64,000 nucleotides of DNA from positions 124,001-188,000 of the forward strand of contig NZ_BCTM01000003.1 of assembly GCF_001571285.1 (NCBI RefSeq). The letters are read 5' to 3'. Positions 46,604 to 55,152 of the stretch are shown in pieces (within the stretch, counting starts at the first letter, position 1; each line of letters starts with the position of its first letter). The notes beneath the pieces were generated by a model. That model was not told where the DNA came from. It saw only the letters and a program-made list of their open reading frames with translations, and made no database searches. A program made the position numbers and the translations under genes. The stretch is from Kluyvera cryocrescens NBRC 102467 (GTDB taxonomy: Bacteria; Pseudomonadota; Gammaproteobacteria; Enterobacterales; Enterobacteriaceae).

Positions 46604-46676
46604 AATGTTATTTCCTTGTTACAAGCAGGGATATGCTGGAATGCGGGCAGTGTAGGCTTCCTGATTGTTCAGAAAA

Positions 46677-46700
46677 ATAGTGAAAATTGTTCTTCACTAT
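46677..46700. promoter_or_regulatory. Candidate LysR operator between NMO and its regulator
   Basis: Arms ATAGTGAA (46677-46684) and TTCACTAT (46693-46700) with an 8-base centre. Symmetry and position between divergent genes fit a LysR-type recognition site controlling the NMO gene and the regulator itself. Confidence 0.6.
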
Positions 46701-46747
46701 TATTAAATGGATAACAATGTTGTTGTCGAGGTTGGGGAGGCGGAACC

Positions 46748-47644
46748 ATGCAAATGAATCTATTTGAAAATATTAAGATTTTTATCGAAATTGTGGATTC
46801 CGGTAGTTTTACCCAAGCCGCGGAAAACCTGCAGATCCATCGCCCGGCGGTGACAAAAGCGCTACAGCAACTCGAACAAGAAAGCGGTGTCCGTCTGCTC
46901 CAACGCACCACGCGGCGAATCAATCTCACGTCGGAGGGGGAAGAGTTTTATCGGCGCAGCAAGCCGTTACTGGCCCAGGCGGACGATCTGTTGGAATCGT
47001 TCGCGCCGGGACGCCCGCTTCACGGCCAGCTACGCGTAGACATGCCGATTGCCTTTGCCCGACAAATTGTGGTCCCCAAACTACCTGCCTTTTACCAGGC
47101 GCACCCTGATCTCGAGATCATCCTAAGCAGTTCTGACGTGCGCCGGGATATGCTGCGGGATGGCCTGGATTGCGTGTTGAGAATGGGGGCACTGGACGAT
47201 GGTGACTACGTGGCAAGAACACTGGGCAATATCAAAATGACCACCTGCGCCAGTCCGGACTATCTTGCGCGCTTCGGTATTCCGCATACCCTCGAAGATT
47301 TACAAAATCATCAAGGGGTTAACTGGATTAACAGCAGCAGCCGACAGGTGATGCCGTGGAGTTTTCAGCGCGGTACCGTAACTGAAGAGATCTCAATTCC
47401 GGGCAAATTAATCCTCGACAACTCAGAAGTGTATATTGCAGCAGGCCTTGCCGGGCTAGGATTGCTGCAGGGGATGAACTTCTTCTTACAGCCATATATC
47501 GATAAAGGGCAGTTGGTCGAAGTATTACCTGATTTCCCATGCCCTCGCCGCAGGCTGTCGCTGCTTTATCCACACCGTCATTTATCGCATAAAGTTAGAG
47601 TCTTCGCCCAGTGGCTGGAAGGGCTGATCGAGACGCTGCGCTGA
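46748..47644 (+). CDS. LysR-family regulator of the NMO gene
   Basis: 298 residues. The helix-turn-helix is FIEIVDSGSFTQAAENLQIHRPAVTKALQQLE (residues 12-43), followed by an effector domain (LRVDMPIAFARQIVVPKLPAFYQAHPDLEIILSSSD). It belongs to the AaeR/DsdC-like large LTTR subgroup with the PHRHLSHKVRVFAQWL ending. It is divergent from the nitronate monooxygenase gene, its likely target. Confidence 0.87.
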   Translation: MQMNLFENIKIFIEIVDSGSFTQAAENLQIHRPAVTKALQQLEQESGVRLLQRTTRRINLTSEGEEFYRRSKPLLAQADDLLESFAPGRPLHGQLRVDMPIAFARQIVVPKLPAFYQAHPDLEIILSSSDVRRDMLRDGLDCVLRMGALDDGDYVARTLGNIKMTTCASPDYLARFGIPHTLEDLQNHQGVNWINSSSRQVMPWSFQRGTVTEEISIPGKLILDNSEVYIAAGLAGLGLLQGMNFFLQPYIDKGQLVEVLPDFPCPRRRLSLLYPHRHLSHKVRVFAQWLEGLIETLR

Positions 47645-47673
47645 CGCAGATACCGGCCGGTATCTGGCGTCAG
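47641..47673. terminator. Bidirectional hairpin between LysR and nudK
   Basis: CTGACGCAGATACCGG pairs with CCGGTATCTGGCGTCAG across the junction of two convergent genes; it overlaps the LysR stop and abuts the nudK stop at 47674. Confidence 0.65.
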
Positions 47674-48258
47674 TTAGAGGATCCCTTTCACCACCATGTG
47701 GTAAAGCAACATAATAGTTTTCCCGTCGATAATCACGCCATTATCGATAGCCGCCAGCGCATCGGCGATCGGCATTTCCAGCACTTCAATATCTTCCCCT
47801 TCAGCTTCAATTCCACCGCCGGCGCTGACGCGATTTTCAGGGCTATACTCGGCGATGAAAAAGTGCAGTTTTTCCGTTACTGAGCCCGGGCTCATAAACG
47901 CCTCAAAGACCTTTTCCACATGGCTAATCTGATAACCGGTCTCTTCTTCGGCTTCTGCTTTGATGCGCTGTTCCGCCGCCATATTATCGAGCAGGCCGGC
48001 TGCGGTTTCGATGAGGTAACCGTTGTGCCCGTTGATGTAAGTGGGAAAACGGAACTGGCGGGTCAAAATGACCGTGCGGGCATCACGATTGTAGAGCAGG
48101 AGCGTAGCGCCGTTACCCCGGTCATACACCTCGCGGCTCTGGCGCTGCCATTGACCATTTTGTCGCTGCAAATCGAAGGTATATTTTTTGAGGAGATACC
48201 AGTCGTTGGCCAGCGTTTGATTTTCGATGATGCGTACTTTTGCATGTATATGGGTCAT
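47674..48258 (-). CDS. nudK: Nudix GDP-mannose pyrophosphatase NudK
   Basis: 194 residues from ATG 48258 (E. coli NudK 191); an upstream start would add 19 residues without family support. The Nudix box is GLLDNMAAEQRIKAEAEEETGY, containing the REUXEE-like core AEAEEETG. REVYDRGNGATLLLYN, GSVTEKLHFFIAEYSP and EDIEVLEMP match NudK. It hydrolyses GDP-mannose to GMP and mannose-1-phosphate. It stands alone, convergent with the LysR gene. Confidence 0.87.
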   Translation of the reverse strand: MTHIHAKVRIIENQTLANDWYLLKKYTFDLQRQNGQWQRQSREVYDRGNGATLLLYNRDARTVILTRQFRFPTYINGHNGYLIETAAGLLDNMAAEQRIKAEAEEETGYQISHVEKVFEAFMSPGSVTEKLHFFIAEYSPENRVSAGGGIEAEGEDIEVLEMPIADALAAIDNGVIIDGKTIMLLYHMVVKGIL

Positions 48259-48411
48259 TTTGCCGTCTCGTAAGAATGAGAAGGCATGATAATCGCCACA
48301 AACATGCATATTCAAGATATTTCATGCAAACCAAATGTTTCGGTCAACAACGAAGTATCCATCCGTTGCGGTATTTATAGTGCGTCTTCTTAGTACATAA
48401 AGGAGATAGCA

Positions 48412-48735
48412 ATGATCGCCGTTATTTTTGAAGCCCGCGCCATGCCGGACCAACAGGGCCGTTATCTGGCACTTGCCGCTGAGCTAAAAGCGCAATTGAG
48501 TCAGATAGCAGGATTTATTGAGATTGAACGTTTTCAAAGCCTGAGCACCGAGGGAAAAGTGCTGTCGCTTTCCTGGTGGGAAAGTGAAGAGGCGGTACGG
48601 GCCTGGAAATGTCATCCCCAGCATCTTGCCGCCCAGCGAGAAGGCCGAGCCACGATTTTTTCTCATTATCGTATCCGGGTGGCGCAACTCCTACGGGAAT
48701 ACTCTTCTGATTCAAGGAAATGCTCTCATGTATGA
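48412..48735 (+). CDS. ABM-family (antibiotic biosynthesis monooxygenase) protein
   Basis: 107 residues with a dimeric alpha+beta ferredoxin-like fold: IAVIFEARAMPDQQGRYLALAAELKAQLSQIAGFIEIERFQS and LSLSWWESEEAVRAWKCHPQHLAAQREGR. The WWESEEAVRAWK...H pattern is typical of small ABM oxidoreductases or haem-degrading-like proteins. A strong site, AAGGAGATAGC, precedes the ATG. It overlaps the next gene by 8 bases and starts a three-gene operon with an ACT-domain protein and an ArsR regulator. The function is unknown. Confidence 0.8.
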   Translation: MIAVIFEARAMPDQQGRYLALAAELKAQLSQIAGFIEIERFQSLSTEGKVLSLSWWESEEAVRAWKCHPQHLAAQREGRATIFSHYRIRVAQLLREYSSDSRKCSHV

Positions 48736-49117
48736 TATTCACGTTATTCTTAAACATACTCCCGGCGCCCTGGCGCAATTAGGCTTAACGCTGGGACAAA
48801 ATGGCGTGGGGCTGGAAGGCGGCGGCGTTTTTACCGTTGATGAGACCAGCCATGCGCATTTTCTGGTGGAAGAGGGTGAACGTGCCCGTCAGGTGCTCAG
48901 CGCCGCCGGAATGCACGTTGAGCGAATTAGCAAACCGCTGATTCGCCGACTTCGGCAGGAACGGCCAGGTGAATTGGGTGAGATAGCGCGCGCGCTGGCC
49001 GCGCACCAGATTACCATCCACGTACAGTACAGCGATCATAGCAACAGGCTGATTTTATTAACGGATAATGATCAGTTAGCTGCTGAAGTGACCGAAAAAT
49101 GGAGTACAGGTTTGTGA
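48728..49117 (+). CDS. Two-ACT-domain small protein
   Basis: 129 residues. Two ACT-like beta-alpha-beta units can be seen: MYDIHVILKHTPGALAQLGLTLGQNGVGLEGGGVFTV and RQERPGELGEIARALAAHQITIHVQYSDHSNRLILLTD. The PGAL/PGEL turns followed by helices are the classic amino-acid-binding site positions. It may sense an amino acid or related ligand for the following regulator. The start codon lies inside the preceding stop region (8-base overlap), so translation is coupled. Confidence 0.72.
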   Translation: MYDIHVILKHTPGALAQLGLTLGQNGVGLEGGGVFTVDETSHAHFLVEEGERARQVLSAAGMHVERISKPLIRRLRQERPGELGEIARALAAHQITIHVQYSDHSNRLILLTDNDQLAAEVTEKWSTGL

Positions 49118-49824
49118 TAAAACCCTATGAGGTGAGCCCTACGCGTGATGATGCGCAATCGCTTGAGTCGTCTATGGTGGCGGTGGCCACTGCGATGTCG
49201 GATCCGTCGCGGGTGAGTATGCTCTGCGCGTTGATGGACGGTCGGGCATGGACGGCGACCGAGCTGTGTGCCGTCGCGGACATCGCATCCTCGACGGCCA
49301 GCGCGCATCTCAATAAGTTGTTACAGGGCCAACTCGTAAGCTGTTTATCACAAGGCCGGCACCGATATTACCGACTTGCCAGCCGAGAAATTGCGGCGTT
49401 GCTGGAAAACCTGATGGGCGTGTCAATGCGATTATCGACGCCGCAAAAATGCAGCACGCCCGTCAACCTGCGTAAAGCGCGGACCTGCTACGATCATTTA
49501 GCCGGTGAGGTCGCGGTGAAACTCTATGCCATCATGGAAGAAAGGGGGTGGTTTACCCCTGACGGCAGCGAACTGTCTGGTGAAGGTATTGTTCAGTTTC
49601 GGGCGCTGGGAGCGCATTGGGATCCACGCAGTCAACGTAAAACAGCGTGCGGCTGCCTCGATTGGAGTGAGCGCCGCCTGCATCTCGGTGGAAGTTGCGG
49701 CGCAGCGCTGTTGGTGGCGTTTGAGCGCCATGGCTGGTTAACCCGCCTCGTCGGTTATCGTGAAGTGAACTTTACCGAAGAAGGGAAAAGGGCGTTGACG
49801 CGTATATTTAAGCTGACCCTATAG
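49114..49824 (+). CDS. ArsR-family transcriptional regulator
   Basis: 236 residues from GTG 49114, which overlaps the preceding stop (GTGA); ATG 49099 (241 residues) is possible. The ArsR winged helix is MSDPSRVSMLCALMDGRAWTATELCAVADIASSTASAHLNKLLQGQLVSCLSQGRHRYYRLAS (near residues 28-90). An extra C-terminal domain of about 130 residues includes CGCLDWSERRLHLGG, where Cys residues could bind a metal or sense redox. This group is seen next to ABM-type genes in enterobacteria. It is probably autoregulatory of the three-gene operon. Confidence 0.82.
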   Translation: MIKPYEVSPTRDDAQSLESSMVAVATAMSDPSRVSMLCALMDGRAWTATELCAVADIASSTASAHLNKLLQGQLVSCLSQGRHRYYRLASREIAALLENLMGVSMRLSTPQKCSTPVNLRKARTCYDHLAGEVAVKLYAIMEERGWFTPDGSELSGEGIVQFRALGAHWDPRSQRKTACGCLDWSERRLHLGGSCGAALLVAFERHGWLTRLVGYREVNFTEEGKRALTRIFKLTL

Positions 49825-49891
49825 ATTATCGGCGTTGCCCCGCGGGCTCCTGATAGGATATGTTTTTACCTTTCGCCAAGGGAGCATCACG

Positions 49892-50929
49892 ATGAATATC
49901 CATTTTCCGCCCAGCTTAGTAGCCGGCGATTTAATTGCGATTACCGCGCCATCTTCCGGTGTTCCTGCACATTTGCACCCGCGTTTAGATCTCGCGATTA
50001 ATCATCTTCGACTGCGTGGATATCGGGTATTGGAGGGAAAGTGCCTACGTGCACAATATAAAAATAAAAGCGCTGATAAACATGCCCGAGCGGAAGAGTT
50101 GATGTCTTTTCTTTGCAACCCGGAAATAAAGGCGGTGATGCCTCCCTGGGGCGGTGATTTAGGAATGGAATTACTGGAGTTGCTCGATTTTGAACGACTC
50201 GCCGTACAGGCACCAAAATGGTTTATTGGGTTTTCCGACCTCAGCACATTTCATTTTCCATTATCTCTTCGCAGCGGTTGGGCAACCGTTCACGGGCCCA
50301 ACTTAATGGAACTCGGTGCGGGGAATTTGGATCTCACGACCCGAGCGCTATGGGATATTGTGGAATCTCCGCGTGGAAATCAGGTCACCCAGCACGCGTC
50401 ATCAGCCTATCAGGTGGAGGAAAATCAATGGGGTGTCGCCACCGATGCTGGATTTAATCTGACCCAGCCTACGCAGTGGAAAATGCTGAACAACGAGACG
50501 GAATGCGTGGCGTTTTCGGGCCGTCTCATTGGCGGTTGCCTCGATATCATCTCCCGCCTGGCCGGAACCGAATGGGGAAATTTGCCGCCGTTTATTCATC
50601 AGTGTGGTAATGACGGTGTGATTCTCTATTTTGAAAATGTCGAAATGGGACCTTGTGAATTAACTCGCGCACTTTATAGCTTGCGTTTGCATGGCTGGTT
50701 GACTTCGCTTAACGGGATCCTAATCGGGCGCAATGCCGGGCCTGACGCAGATAACTCTACCCAACAAAATTATCTCGACGCATTGCATTCTGCGCTCGGC
50801 GGACTGAATATTCCGGTTATTTATGATGTTGATATCGGCCATATTCCACCGCAAATGTCACTGGTTAATGGCGCGTTGGCCACGGTGACTTACCGCCATC
50901 ATCGCGGCTCAATTACCCAGCAGCTGTAA
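49892..50929 (+). CDS. LD-carboxypeptidase/MccF-like serine peptidase (S66)
   Basis: 345 residues from ATG 49892, with AAGGGAGCATC upstream. The S66 fold has LIAITAPSSGVPAHLHPRLDLAINHLR, PPWGGDLGMELLELLDF, FIGFSDLSTFHFPL (nucleophile serine in GFSD) and later GRLIGGCLD and DVDIGHIPP (catalytic His). The family includes cytoplasmic LdcA, which trims murein tetrapeptides, and MccF, which hydrolyses microcin C7; the LSTF(H)FPL and GRLIGG pattern and the tail GHIPPQMSLVNGALATV lean to the MccF group. No signal peptide is present. Confidence 0.83.
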   Translation: MNIHFPPSLVAGDLIAITAPSSGVPAHLHPRLDLAINHLRLRGYRVLEGKCLRAQYKNKSADKHARAEELMSFLCNPEIKAVMPPWGGDLGMELLELLDFERLAVQAPKWFIGFSDLSTFHFPLSLRSGWATVHGPNLMELGAGNLDLTTRALWDIVESPRGNQVTQHASSAYQVEENQWGVATDAGFNLTQPTQWKMLNNETECVAFSGRLIGGCLDIISRLAGTEWGNLPPFIHQCGNDGVILYFENVEMGPCELTRALYSLRLHGWLTSLNGILIGRNAGPDADNSTQQNYLDALHSALGGLNIPVIYDVDIGHIPPQMSLVNGALATVTYRHHRGSITQQL

Positions 50930-50931
50930 AA

Positions 50932-50957
50932 AAGCCGGAGCAAATCTGCCCCGGCTT
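50932..50957 (-). terminator. Intrinsic terminator between MccF-like and TonB receptor genes
   Basis: AAGCCGG (50932-50938) and CCGGCTT (50951-50957). On the minus strand it is followed by TTTTTT, so it terminates the receptor operon; it can also stop the convergent peptidase gene. Confidence 0.8.
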
Positions 50958-50962
50958 ATTAC

Positions 50963-52951
50963 TTAGAACTCGTAACGAGCGCCAATATTATAGCGGCGCC
51001 CTTCGAGCATAGACGTTTCGTTATACGTCGTGGTGTAGATTGGGTTGACGTCAAAGACGTTATAAACACCGGCCATCAAGGTGATATTTTTGGTCGCCCG
51101 GTAGCGAGCGCCTAAATCAACCAGTGCGTAAGCTTCCGTGGCGGTTGATTTACCAATATCCGGCGAATTACTGCGCCAGCTGGCCTTCGTCCACAGATCC
51201 AGATCGTTTACCGCGTTCCAGGTCAATGAGATGTTGGCCATACTGGTTGGGAAATCACTCAACGCATACCCTTTATATTCACCGCTTTTCTGTTCGCTGT
51301 GGGTATAGGTATAGTTGGCGTTAGCCTTCAGCGAAGGCGTGACCTGCCAATCACCGTTCAGTTCAAGACCATAGACTTCCGCATCGCTAACGTTGAAATA
51401 CTGGGAGACGCTTTCCGCCGTATAGCCGTTATACACGCATTTCTGCGTCGCAGTTTCAGTACAAATCGTGTAATCGCTGATTTTGTTCTTGAAACGGGTG
51501 TGGAATACGGTCGCATCCAGCGCCAGCGTATCCTGCTGCCAGTAGATCCCTAGCTCCGTGTTGACGCTTTCTTCCGGTTTCAGGTCATCGTTACCGATGC
51601 CAATATAGGAATAAGGGTAAGCGCCGTATACGCTGGTAAATCCGGAGTTATTTTCACGGAGATCGGGCTTTTTATAGCCGGTGGATACGCCGCCTTTCAG
51701 CGCCCAGTTTTGGTCAATCGTCCAGTTGCCGTACAGCTTTGGCGTCACGTGATAGCCGAAATAGCTATCGTGGTCTAATCGCGCAGAAGTCGTCAGGGTA
51801 AAGTCCGGCACAATCATCCAGGCGTCTTCGGCAAATACCGCCCAGCCGTAACGGGTAATTTTGCTCACCGGAGTGACGCCGGCAACAGCTTTATCTTCGA
51901 TATCGAAAGTATCGTTGAGCTCATTACGCGTATAGTTGGCGCCCAGCGTCAGCTTGTGATCGCCAAGGGTGAAGGTGTTGGCGCTATTGGCTTCAAAGTT
52001 TCGCTGTTCAATAAACTGCGGCGACATTTCCTGAACGCGATATTCTGTGCGCGCTTTTTCGTAGCTGATGAAGTTTTTCACTTCCAGCAGATCATCACCG
52101 TACCAGGCATGCTGAGAAAGTGAGGCCGCATCGCGGTCAAATCCCCAATACCATGGGCTGCCCGGATCGTGGCTTTTTTCCTGATGGCCGCGAGTCGCAT
52201 TCAGATCCCACAGTTGGGTGTCGGTTGGCGACAGGGAAACGGTTGCGTCCAGGTTACCTGCTTCATGTTTCACGAAGCGAGGTTTTTTCGGGCTATCATC
52301 ATCACGGCGGTCCAGATAGTCGGCCGCCACGCTAACGCCAAGTTTGCCGGGGATCACCGGCCCCATCAGGAAGGCATTGGTCTGGTTGGTATTGCCGTAT
52401 TTGCTCTGTTCCTGCAGGAAGTAGTTATCCTCCAACACGCCGGTCCAGTTATCCAGGTTGTAGCCTTTTTTGGTGATGACGTTGACCACACCGCCTATGG
52501 AGTCGGAACCATAAAGAGAGGACATCGGCCCACGGATAACCTCGATGCGTTCGATGGCGGCCATCGGTGGCAGAAAGGAGGCTTCGGTACCAATGTGGTG
52601 ACCGTAGGGGCGCGATTCGCGGGTCGCCTGTTTGATGCCGTTAACCATATACGACGTGTAGGACGAATCCATCCCGCGCATTTGTACATCGCCTGTCGCC
52701 AGCGTGCCATGGCCGTTACCTACCAGAACGCCTGGCATTTCACGCAGCGCCTCGGTGACATTCTGGTTCGAGCGGGTGTTCAGCTCTTTTTCATCAACAA
52801 CTGAGATTGTCGCCGGTGCTTCTCGACGTTCCTGGCTAAATCCGGTGGCGGTGACCACCATCTGGTCTTCATTCGTGTCTGCATATACGGCCGCAGGCAG
52901 GTTAGCAAACGCAAGCGAAACAGCTACGGCAATACGTGTTTGGGTAATCAC
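50963..52951 (-). CDS. TonB-dependent outer-membrane receptor (CirA-like)
   Basis: 662 residues from GTG 52951, with GAGGA seven bases upstream. The signal peptide ends near [11 protein letters not shown]. The TonB box is likely DQMVVTATG. The plug domain covers [18 protein letters not shown] and the [29 protein letters not shown]-like stretch (residues ~135-165); a 22-strand barrel follows, ending ARYEF with the C-terminal Phe. Similar length to CirA (663). The substrate is unknown; a ferric siderophore is likely because of the Fur box and the YncE-like partner gene. Confidence 0.87.
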   Translation of the reverse strand: [662 protein letters not shown]

Positions 52952-52961
52952 GAGTACTTCC

Positions 52962-54023
52962 TCAGAATTTAGTGAGATCGATTTTTACGACGTAATCAGC
53001 CCGATCGCTTTTTTCGTCTTGCTTCACGCTGACGTACAGCGTATTTGCATCAGGAGAGAGCACCAGACTGTTCGGCATAGCGGCCGTTTTGATGCTGTGC
53101 TTAACGTGATAGGTCGTGGCATCGATAACGCTAATCTGCCGATCGTTACGGTGAGTGACGTAAATCTCATTCCGGGAGGCGTTATACACCACAGCAATGG
53201 AGTTTGGGGTAGGGATACGATGCAGGAGTTTGCCGGAATCCAGGGCAACCACCAGAACGTCTTTGGTGTTAGTATCGGCGATATAGCCGACATCTTTGCC
53301 GACATTAAGTGCAATATTAAGGAAGTAATGCTTAGGTTCTTTAGGGTCAACTGCCACACGTGATCGCACTGTTGAGGTCTCGCCATCCAGGGTCAGCAGT
53401 TCGCCTTTGCCCGTCACGGCATAGACTTTATTACCTGCTTCATCGATGGCAAATCCAACCGGGTCAAACTTCTCAATGGTATCAATAAGCTGTTGTTTTT
53501 GCGTATCGACAACCCAAAGCAAGCCGCTACCTTTACCGCCAATGCCGGAGATATAAAGGCGATGATGTTTCTTATCGAGGACGACTTCCCGAACGTGCGC
53601 GCTCTTTTTGGGGTTAGAATTGTCGCTTAACTGAATTGTGTTAATCACCTTGTTGGTTCGTGTATCTAACAGCGCAATCGAACCATCCAGCGCGTTGCCA
53701 AGATAGAGGGTGTGGTTTGCTTCATCGAGCGCAACGGCAAACGCACGTCGTTCAGTAGCAATTTTATGGTTAATTTTCAGTGAGTTTGCATCAAGCTGGA
53801 ATACCAATCCGGCCGTTTTATCTTTATCAAAAGAAGGTGCCGACGCGGCATAAAGCGCGTTTTGCCCCTGGTCATACGCCAGTTCGTAAACGCCATGACC
53901 GAGCTGCTGAGACGGAAAATCGTTGTCGGTAAATTCTGCAGCATTAGCAAAACAGGCGTGGATAGAGAAGGAAAGGGCGAGGGCACGTAAAACAACAGTC
54001 TTCTTTACATTTTTTGTAGACAT
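52962..54023 (-). CDS. YncE-like periplasmic beta-propeller protein
   Basis: 353 residues, the length of E. coli YncE. The signal peptide runs to CFANAAEFT. Seven-bladed YVTN repeats are seen: RTNKVINTIQLSDNSNPKKSAHVREVVLD, LLWVVDTQKQQLIDTIEKFDPVGFAIDEAGNKVYAVTGKGELLTLD, ILVV-type strands, and the end TTYHVKHSIKTAAMPNSLVLSPDANTLYVSVKQDEKS. In E. coli yncE is next to the TonB receptor yncD and is iron-regulated. Here it is the first gene of an operon, 10 bases before the receptor. Confidence 0.88.
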   Translation of the reverse strand: MSTKNVKKTVVLRALALSFSIHACFANAAEFTDNDFPSQQLGHGVYELAYDQGQNALYAASAPSFDKDKTAGLVFQLDANSLKINHKIATERRAFAVALDEANHTLYLGNALDGSIALLDTRTNKVINTIQLSDNSNPKKSAHVREVVLDKKHHRLYISGIGGKGSGLLWVVDTQKQQLIDTIEKFDPVGFAIDEAGNKVYAVTGKGELLTLDGETSTVRSRVAVDPKEPKHYFLNIALNVGKDVGYIADTNTKDVLVVALDSGKLLHRIPTPNSIAVVYNASRNEIYVTHRNDRQISVIDATTYHVKHSIKTAAMPNSLVLSPDANTLYVSVKQDEKSDRADYVVKIDLTKF

Positions 54024-54064
54024 GTAATTTTCCTTTGCAAATTTTTACAAAGAACGATGTTAAT

Positions 54065-54083
54065 AGTAATGACTATCATTTGC
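54065..54083 (-). promoter_or_regulatory. Putative Fur box upstream of the YncE-like/TonB receptor operon
   Basis: On the minus strand GCAAATGATAGTCATTACT matches the 19-base Fur consensus at about 14 positions, with a strong core ATGATA-TCATTA. It lies about 45 bases before the start, consistent with repression under iron-rich conditions. Confidence 0.6.
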
Positions 54084-54246
54084 AATTGAGATCAAATCGC
54101 ATTTACCTACCAAGTTTTGTGTTGCATCTACGGGAATTAACCACAGTGTTTAGGTTCTAAATAACGGCAGACAGGCGCCTGGAATTTGGGAGAATCAGTG
54201 GGTTAGATCTCAAGCTTTTGGCCTGTAGACTGAGAAACCAACACTC

Positions 54247-54414
54247 GTGAATAAAGCAGTGATTTTTTATCGCGGTCGTCTAGAGATATCAGCGGCTGGC
54301 CGTGGCGGTACAGCAAATGACATTGGCGCGGTAGCCGAATTTGCTTTCGGGCCAAAGGGAATCTACGTCGCCGGTAGTGATTTACTGACGGCGAATTTTA
54401 TGACAGCTCGATAA
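54247..54414 (+). pseudogene. Short-chain dehydrogenase remnant (C-terminal fragment)
   Basis: An open stretch reads RGGTANDIGAVAEFAFGPKG and IYVAGSDLLTANFMTAR before a TAA, resembling the end of an SDR protein (GTADEIAAVAEFL...YITGSDFLVDGG). No upstream Rossmann region or start is left. It is an isolated relic in the AT-richer zone between the receptor operon and the CDI locus. Confidence 0.6.
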
Positions 54415-54833
54415 AAAGTAGCCTGAGTAAAATGGGAAGTTCGGCATCACCAACGACTCGAGGGATGCAGAACACAACAGCTTATGTGTTCGGTGAGATG
54501 AGAATGTTGCCCAGTGTGATGGGAAAAGGCACAGACCGCATAGCATGGTGAGTGCGCGATGGCAGGATTTGTGACTGATCAGACCGAAAGCGATAAGCCA
54601 CAGCGGGCAATCTCAGCGGCGAGCCGGCTAAATCGACGAGCATAATCATGAACGTCAAACCGTGGATTCTTTCTGGGCTTACTTTGGTGCGCATAATGTA
54701 TATTATGTTAAATGTACTACGATGATACGATTTTTGATTAACACGTATGTATCGCCGGTATATCGGGATGATTCTCCCAAAGCATTATCACTCCAGGCTT
54801 CCCGGTTACATACTCGCCTGCGCTTTTGTCGTA
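54415..54833. other. Gene-poor segment between SDR remnant and orphan immunity gene
   Basis: About 420 bases with no recognisable coding, RNA or repeat signal. Open stretches on the minus strand have no family resemblance. Together with the SDR remnant it looks like degraded DNA at the edge of the CDI island. Confidence 0.55.
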
Positions 54834-55139
54834 TTAGCGTTCTTGTCTTTGAAAAACACTAGAACCATGTTCTAAAATTATTGATTCCGGATAGTCAACC
54901 CTTTTTATAATGGATTCTATATCAAATTCATCCTCAAAATCAGCTATAACTTCCGTTTCAATGATAGATATATTTTCTTTATCGTCCTCACTGATTTCCC
55001 CATTAATAAAAAAGTACAACATAATTTTGTTTTCACTGATATCCACAGCTATATTTCTCATATTCTCAGTAATGGCACCAAGAAGAGCTGACTGTATGGA
55101 TAACTTTAATCTTTTTATATTTTCGTAATTACTTTTCAT
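54834..55139 (-). CDS. Orphan CDI/polymorphic toxin immunity protein
   Basis: 101 residues. The pattern RLKLSIQSALLGAITENMRNIAVD, then FINGEISEDDKENISIIETEVIADF and RVDYPESI matches a widespread acidic immunity-protein family found beside polymorphic toxins. A good ribosome site (AGAGGTTGTA) precedes the ATG. Immediately upstream only the tail of a toxin ([20 protein letters not shown]) survives, so this immunity gene outlived its toxin. It may still protect the cell from related strains carrying the toxin. Confidence 0.75.
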   Translation of the reverse strand: MKSNYENIKRLKLSIQSALLGAITENMRNIAVDISENKIMLYFFINGEISEDDKENISIIETEVIADFEDEFDIESIIKRVDYPESIILEHGSSVFQRQER

Positions 55140-55152
55140 TACAACCTCTAAA

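Noticed and set aside
54482-54694. 70-codon open frame in the degraded zone before the CDI locus
   Set aside because: No ribosome site, no recognised family and a composition like non-coding DNA; not reported as a gene.
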